DNA of 64,000 nt, taken from Citrus sinensis. Its lineage: Eukaryota; Streptophyta; Magnoliopsida; Sapindales; Rutaceae. The translations under genes were made by a program, and so were the position numbers. The stretch's first letter is position 1, and each line of letters begins with the position of its first letter. The notes below the pieces were generated by a model, which saw only the letters and a program-made list of their open reading frames with translations, was not told the DNA's origin and did not search any database. The DNA lies in the NCBI RefSeq assembly GCF_022201045.2, contig NC_068563.1, positions 248,001 to 312,000 on the forward strand, read 5' to 3'. This document shows positions 57,801 to 64,000 of the stretch, piece by piece.

Positions 57801-60800
57801 TATAAATTATAAAATGAAAATGGTCTGTTATTTAAATGTCTTCGATTATGTCATTGAAAATGGAATAAAATGTTAATCAAATGCCATAACCTAGTTATGA
57901 GTCTCCATCTAAAGGCTAAGAACTGATTCAACTTTCGGAGATTTTTATATGTTGTCTTACCCCCATAACTTATGTCAGTTGATGTATCTGTAAAGCACAC
58001 ATTCTGATAATTAGAAAAATACACAAAAGCAGATTAAAATGTGACTATAATATCCGGAAACAAATAAAAGATCTTTGTAAAGCTTAATTATTCTTCATTA
58101 TTATATATGGTTTATTCATAATCTGTTGAATCTGACTCATCCACTTGCATTCCTTCATATTTGAGACTCGGCTAATGGTTTCTCCTCAGGCGTCGGCATC
58201 TTGTCAGATGCAATGGCTTCATTACTCTAAAGACAAGTGCTTGATTTTGAAGGGTTTTTTTTTTAACTTCTTTTAAATCTTTGACTATTAGAAATTTTGT
58301 TTCCACTTCCTTCGTTTAAGATTTGAGTGATTAGTTTCTCCATAACAGTGGATCAGCTCCTTTAACCCACTTGTTGCCCTTGCATGTGCAGTGAACCTTA
58401 TTGATGTGGATATAACTAATAAATATGTTCATATATATACATCATTTTCCACTCACATCAAATACAATACCTAATACTTTAACCTGTCCATTGTAAATAA
58501 TGCAGTTTCTAATTGATCAAGACAACTTTTGATTCCTCAAAACTCATATTCATATAGTTTGTGCCAACAAATCCTTCGCGACATAATATGCTACAGTTTA
58601 TTGATAGACCAAATAGGCAGTGTATATATATAAATATACATAGAGTAGATTCTTCAAGCTCTGTAATCAATATCTTTAATTGGTATTGTTGAGCTAAGAT
58701 TATTACGGTTAAATAATTTTTTTTTTTGTATGAAAATAACTGTGCATAAACCAGCTGGTTTTCAAAATTTCTGTTTATTAAAAAATTATTCTTCCTGTAT
58801 CTTTCCCTTTCATGTAATTATTTTTAAAGATCAAAATGGAAATAATCCATCTCTTTGTTGCTTTTAAATTTTAATGATGACACCAGAAAGCACTTATTAA
58901 AGGTGCTCCATTTTCAAGCTTTGCTGATGTCAGTATGCATATACATCCAGCAGAATTAGTAATAAATTATGTGGTGGGGGGTTGATTATAATATGTATCG
59001 GTAGGCGATAAAGTCATAACTCAATTATGCTGACATATTGTATTTATCTATATTCTTGGTATCTATTTGAATATACATGGCATCATAGATGTGGAATACA
59101 CGCGCCAGTTGAATCAAGGCAAGATACCACAGGGATTCAATATGAAAATCTGTACATTCATTTATATATTTCTAATGGAGATTCCTCATTTGATTAAACT
59201 ATACAGATACTAGCAGAGAGTGGTCAATGGACCTCCTTTTTTAATCTTGTGGGGCATGAGCAGTTGAACTATGAGGGATTATCTGATGTGCGATCAAGTT
59301 GGAAGATCAATCTTAACCCTTGAAACTTCATTGGCAGGTTTTTCGGATGAGCTAATCATATAATGACATTTGTTGGATTATTAATCATATGAAGTTAGTT
59401 GACATAGAATAGTTCAAATGATCTTATAAAGTTATAATTTCGTAATCAAATGATTTGACAAAATGAACATTATTGAAGGCAGAGTCATGACTCTGATGTG
59501 AATTATTAATAGTTGAGCGTGTACACCTCACAGCGTTCCTTGAACAGGATCGCATAAGTTGATTCAATCGGAGCAAGATACCAAAATGATCCGTATTGAA
59601 TCAAAAAAGATTCATTGACCTTATTTAGATGGATACGCAACGTAGTTATCAACCGGACAGATAGGCAAAAGACTGATGTGAGGATAGTATTAAGAACAGT
59701 CGATGATGTCATAACAAGGCGCTTGCAAACAACGCATTGAGTGGGTAATTAAGCTGGATGAATTGACATGGTTTTGTTGTTCGACATTAATTCGCTCAGA
59801 ACCCGTCGAATTCTGCATGGATTTGAGGAGATATTACGATATCATGACAGCCACTTGGTTGGGCAGAATATGCTTTGCTCAGGCTTATGGTAAACTTTGT
59901 TTCAGCAGCTGTACGTGTAGCTGAGTTACCAGGAATAGACTTTTCTGGGGAGCTATAACGTCTTAGCTGAATAATGCGTCAATGGCAGCTAAACAAACTT
60001 GAGTGTGAATCAGTGTAAATGATGAAGATTATCGAGGCTCTTATGATATTAAATAAGTTTCTGTTTGACAAGGAAATAGCCATAGTTCTCTTACGTGCAA
60101 CGCAAATGAATATTGTCAAGGCCTATGCCAAAGTTCAAAGATCATCTTATGTGATTATTCACTTAATAGTTCGGGGTTTTTGCGAAAATTTGATTACCGA
60201 TTCAAGCTTTGCAGTAGTGGATACAAGCAATTTCTTTGATGATGACTAGATATTATGAGTCTGAAATAATCTCACAGTTAACTTTGCGTATAACCATTAA
60301 ACTCTCGATAATATCTGTCGCATCTTTTATTTGATAATCAAAATGATTCATAGTCTGAGATTCCTGAAGCCTATTGGTCTTACAAATCTCGCCAGCTAGT
60401 AGTACTATTAAAAAACTAAAAGCAATGTGAAGATAAGCAAAGCATAACTTCGGGTTCTACCACAGCATAAAATAGCCACGTATCAAATGCCTTGAGACTA
60501 TCAATGTAGCTTCAAGAACCGCATAATAGTTCTAAACCTTCGGTCAGTAGTTTGATGCCTTGTACAGTCTTCCAATGCATTGAATAATATAAAATGCATC
60601 GGTGAAATCAACACCATGCGATCCGAAAATGATTGGTGAATTGAATTGTTATATGTACGGTTATCCAAACTAGCTCAGGCATCAAGACAATTTACCATGT
60701 TCCACGTGGAGTTTCCGTGAGTCATCGAGCTTACTAAGATAAGCTGAAGTTGCAAGCTTTAACTTTCGAGATGTCCTATATTAATCACTCTTCAGATATT

Positions 60801-62358
60801 TGTATGGAGTTGTCTTGAATTTGAGTTTTAAAACTATTCGAAGGATTACTTAAGAAATCACATTTCTTGAGTGCTTCCCTTTGCGGAAAAACTGCGACCA
60901 GTTGCTTCATTATTGGACAATCTGATTGAGCTATAATTTGGACATAGTCTGCTAAATTGAACTTTAATCTAAAAGTTATATCATCAAGGTCATGACCCCA
61001 CGGAGCTTACCAGTTATTCTTTTCCAAAAGGTTTTCTACTGGAAATGCCAAAAACTTCTGTTCGCCATTTGGAAAAGAAAGCTTAGGCTTGATGATTTCT
61101 GTATCATTTTTATGCACTTTGAACGGTGCTTGTTCATAAACTGTACTATATGTTTATTAAATAATTTTCTCCAAATACACAGATGAAGCAAATGTATACG
61201 GATAGTATTAATTTTGAAATTTAAAGATTTGATCCAAGAAAGTAAAGAGTTGGTCCAAATATAAAATTGACTGATACACAGTTCACTAGCATGTTTCATG
61301 TGTTACCGAGATGTCCGTTGCTGTTACCAAAACTTTGGTATCTATTTTTGTCTCTAAAGGAACATTTCTTAGACAAGAAGTCGAAGAGAAACTCATAATG
61401 TGTGTATTAAAGTCCCCTACCAGCTTGTATCCAACTTGCTTGTACCCAGTATTCCTCTCAAAAGAAATCACTGCCTTATATTATACGTTTTTGCTCACGA
61501 AAATGTAATCTAAGGCTAAAATGATTAGTTTCATATTGTGTTTGCATAATTAGCCAACTAATACGTAAGAGGTATAGTGTTTGTTAAGGAACTTATTAAG
61601 CATTTTCTGCATTAATTATTGGTGGTTAGATTTATGAATTATCTATTTTAATAATCTCTTTTTCACATAATGTTGTATTTATTTGACATTCTACTCATTC
61701 TTGCGGTCCTTTAACTCCACTTTTGCTCTCACTTGATCATTATTCGATATATATATTCTACTATTTTTTTTTTCTAATGCTATTATCAATCTTTATCTCA
61801 GATCGATTCAAGTTGAAGCATAGAACTTGATACGACTGAACTGAACTAAGCCATTTCTGGACCACTTTACATATTCTACAAGACTAATCTAGAAGCTGCA
61901 TCGTACTGGTAATCACACAAAGGGCCTTAATGTTGCTAAATTACTCAACAGTCGTACATGTCCTCATGGTTGCTAACTCAAAATACTTGAGATAAAACTC
62001 TTACTCAAACAATGGTCTCATCCATTCAGATCAAATTTAATGATATAGTATATACACACATTCATGAGTCGAGTATCGAATATCAGCATGTCAACAAGTC
62101 TAACAAAAGATGATTTGTAGATTACATAAGCAAGCTACTCGGCAAATGACACAAACAACTTTGTAATTTATTAGTAATCAGAAGTTACAACTATTATCCT
62201 AATTTGTTTATAGAACACATAATTCTGTCTCCCAATTATGGAGCCAGCAAGTAACTATGTCAATGATTACAGAATATACTAACCCTAGCTTACAAGTCAC
62301 ACAACAGTTAGTAAAACAAACCCCACAAAAAAAAAAAAAGAAGAAGTTCAGTTTCCAT
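54879..62358. other. Long gene-poor region between NLP and the zinc-finger gene
   Basis: The first ~800 bp are the leader and promoter of the minus-strand NLP gene. The rest is AT-rich with only short frames that match no family I know. Two stretches near 59107-59160 and 59555-59610 share an AGTTGA(A/T)TCAA...GCAAGATACCA...ATTGAATC-like sequence, hinting at a decayed repeat. The part from 59500 to 61500 is less AT-rich and may be an old transposon, but I cannot name it. The end near the zinc-finger gene holds its 3' UTR. Confidence 0.45.
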
Positions 62359-63327
62359 TCAAAGGCCCAACCTCAAATCCAAAGTGAGCCCTGAAGAATA
62401 TGAAGAAGAGGCGGAGTCATCATCAACTGGAGCAGGCAAATTCAGGTCCAAAAGATTAAGGCCATCGTTCAACAATGGATCATCTCCTTTCTCCCAGTGA
62501 CACCTCTTGTGCCCACCCAAGGCTTGTCCGCTTGAAAACACCCTCAAACAAATACTGCACTTGTGCCCCAAAACCATCATCATCTTCCTTTCATCATCCA
62601 CATTCTCCTTCACAATCCCATCACTACAATGATCATGATCAATCTCACAACCATCGCTACTTCGCGTTATTGCAAAACAACCCTTTACATGCTTGTGACT
62701 AGCCCTGTGACCCCCTAAGGCCTGGTGTGAACCAAACACTTTCTTGCAACTGTTGCACTCAAACCTACAACTTACCCCACCCAAATTTACTTCATTAGTA
62801 TCTTGAACTTGAATCCCCTGCTGAAAACTACCAGTACCAACACCGACATCCCCATTAGCCAACATCAACAAACATGCTGCAACCTCATGATCCTCCACAG
62901 TCATAACATTTTCAACACTTGTTACTTCCTTAACAGGTGAAGCGGGTCTGCGGAAATTTGGAGGAGGGTTAATGCCACGCCACTGCCGCTCAGGATGACA
63001 TCTCATGTGCCCGAAAAGTGCTTTCCATGACCAAAACTTTTTGCCACACTCACTGCAAGGCCTAGTAATTTTTGGTGCACCAGGGTCAGGTTTCTTGGCA
63101 TATTTTGGCTTGGAAACACTAGCAGAACATGATGAAGTGGCACTGGCGTCAATCTTGATCAATTTGGACCGTTTCTTGCAGGCACTTTGTTGATAATGTG
63201 CATCAGGGCTGGAAGATGAAGCAAAGTTTGTGATGATTCTGTGTGTTGGTGAAGGCGAGAAGAAAAAATCAGGATCAGAACTTGTGTTGTTGGTCATTAT
63301 GCAATGATTATGATAGCAAAACGACAA
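62359..63327 (-). CDS. C2H2 zinc-finger repressor, DAZ1-like
   Basis: A single intronless frame of 322 codons, normal for plant C2H2 genes. There are three fingers. Finger 1 (91-111) is CSECGKKFWSWKALFGHMRCH, read here as C91, C94, H107 and H111, with WKALFGH in place of QALGGH. Finger 2 (191-211) and finger 3 (257-277) carry the plant QALGGH. Two EAR repression motifs lie at the C-terminus, LLDLNLP (about 292-298) and LTLDLRLGL (314-322). This layout matches DAZ1/DAZ2 of Arabidopsis (At2g17180, At4g35280), which act below DUO1 in male germline division. A second Met at residue 11 (63297) may be the true start. Orthology is also supported by the neighbouring NLP and PPR genes. Confidence 0.85.
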   Translation of the reverse strand: MSFCYHNHCIMTNNTSSDPDFFFSPSPTHRIITNFASSSSPDAHYQQSACKKRSKLIKIDASATSSCSASVSKPKYAKKPDPGAPKITRPCSECGKKFWSWKALFGHMRCHPERQWRGINPPPNFRRPASPVKEVTSVENVMTVEDHEVAACLLMLANGDVGVGTGSFQQGIQVQDTNEVNLGGVSCRFECNSCKKVFGSHQALGGHRASHKHVKGCFAITRSSDGCEIDHDHCSDGIVKENVDDERKMMMVLGHKCSICLRVFSSGQALGGHKRCHWEKGDDPLLNDGLNLLDLNLPAPVDDDSASSSYSSGLTLDLRLGL

Positions 63328-64000
63328 GGGCGATGCAATTTTCTGAAGATAAAGAGGGAAAAAAAAGTGTAAAAATGGTGGGTTGTGTTGCTTAAGTAGT
63401 CGTTTGAGCGGTTACTGGTTTCAATGAGACACAAGCTTTTGAAATGGGCAGTTTTTTTCGGTTGGTGCATGTAGTGGTTATCCATTGCTTAGAGCTTTAC
63501 ATGCACCACTGAGGGCACGCCCATTGATTTTTTTTTTTTTTACTTAAATTTTTTTAATTTAATTGTTTTACATCTCCCCTTATCCATTAATTTTTTTTTC
63601 TGGGAAAAATTATGGAAATTGAAGTAAAATTAAGGTCAATTTGCAAAAGTTTGCCGACTTACTTTTTTTTTTTTTTTTTAATTTCGTAGACAAAAAATAA
63701 AAATTTTGGGCATAAATTCTCTCAAGTTATCACGCTAGACTAATTCTCTTCGATGGACAATTGATAAGCAATCAAAATGTCCATGAGCAATCAACGTGTC
63801 GACATATCTATCTCAACTGATACCTTAGGGACATTTATGCCCAAAACAACCATTTTTTGTTACCAAAATAAGAAAATGATTAGTTGGCTACTTTCATAAA
63901 TTACCCCTAATTATTGCATCAATATCACATTGACAGAAACTGAAGTGATAGTGTGGCAATTTTTAAGGGAGTTAAAGAGTTTAAATGGTAACTGAAAAAA
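63328..64000. other. Promoter side of the zinc-finger gene and right edge
   Basis: The leader and promoter of the minus-strand gene, then AT-rich DNA with T-runs at about 63529-63541 and 63664-63679. No gene is seen to the window end. Confidence 0.5.

Noticed and set aside
60019-60249. Plus-strand 76-codon frame in the gene-poor region
   Set aside because: No family signature, no splice partners and no promoter evidence; length is expected by chance.
1-64000. tRNA, rRNA, organellar insertion or bacterial-style gene cluster
   Set aside because: No B-box-like GGTTCGAATCC, no rRNA core sequence, no chloroplast or mitochondrial gene and no intronless operon was seen by eye; a tRNAscan and organelle BLAST would settle it.

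Overview
This is nuclear DNA from a flowering plant, most likely a eudicot of the rosid type. The genes are split by AT-rich GT-AG introns (two are GC-AG). Intergenic DNA is very AT-rich with many microsatellites, and plant-type LTR retrotransposons and MITEs are present. Every recognisable protein has a clear land-plant family. A woody species such as Citrus is plausible but cannot be shown from this sequence alone. There is no prokaryotic, organellar or CRISPR-like content.

Layout. The left edge (1-891) is the 3' end of a Ty1/copia element (RNase H tail plus 3' LTR). A small type-4 (Ec) metallothionein gene follows (1679-1983, +), then a convergent TANGO2-like/NRDE gene (2465-4595, -). A hAT-type MITE lies at 5023-5757. 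A bromodomain gene (7084-12129, +) is followed by a 3 kb gap, a PIX13-like receptor-like cytoplasmic kinase (15092-18130, +), two related Mutator-like MITEs with perfect 9-bp target duplications, a GAUT3-like galacturonosyltransferase (21837-24945, +) and an intronless PLS-type PPR gene (25258-27522, +). An intact-ended but coding-decayed LTR retrotransposon (27725-32047, -) holds a 17-copy tandem array in place of pol. Next come a 39-exon NPC1 sterol transporter gene (32859-45735, +), a P-type PPR gene with a short last exon (46494-49280, +), a U1 snRNA-like locus (about 49694-49834, +) and a NIN-like transcription factor (50530-54878, -). A long gene-poor stretch (54879-62358) leads to a DAZ1-like C2H2 zinc-finger repressor (62359-63327, -).

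The genes do not form a pathway: they act in metal storage, haem/Golgi biology, chromatin, signalling, pectin synthesis, organelle RNA processing, sterol transport, nitrate signalling and pollen transcription. Their order is informative, however. From memory of Arabidopsis locus numbers, it interleaves neighbours of two segments (At2g17140-At2g17220 and At4g38260-At4g38350), as expected for an unfractionated ancestral order.

I found no convincing undescribed biological system. The most unusual items are the higher-order tandem array inside the retrotransposon, the U1-like locus with snRNA promoter elements but no recognisable stem-loop IV, the metallothionein whose family-typical terminal Cys codon is a stop, and two GC-AG introns. 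Exon boundaries were set by hand from splice sites and reading-frame continuity; all multi-exon models given close in frame.
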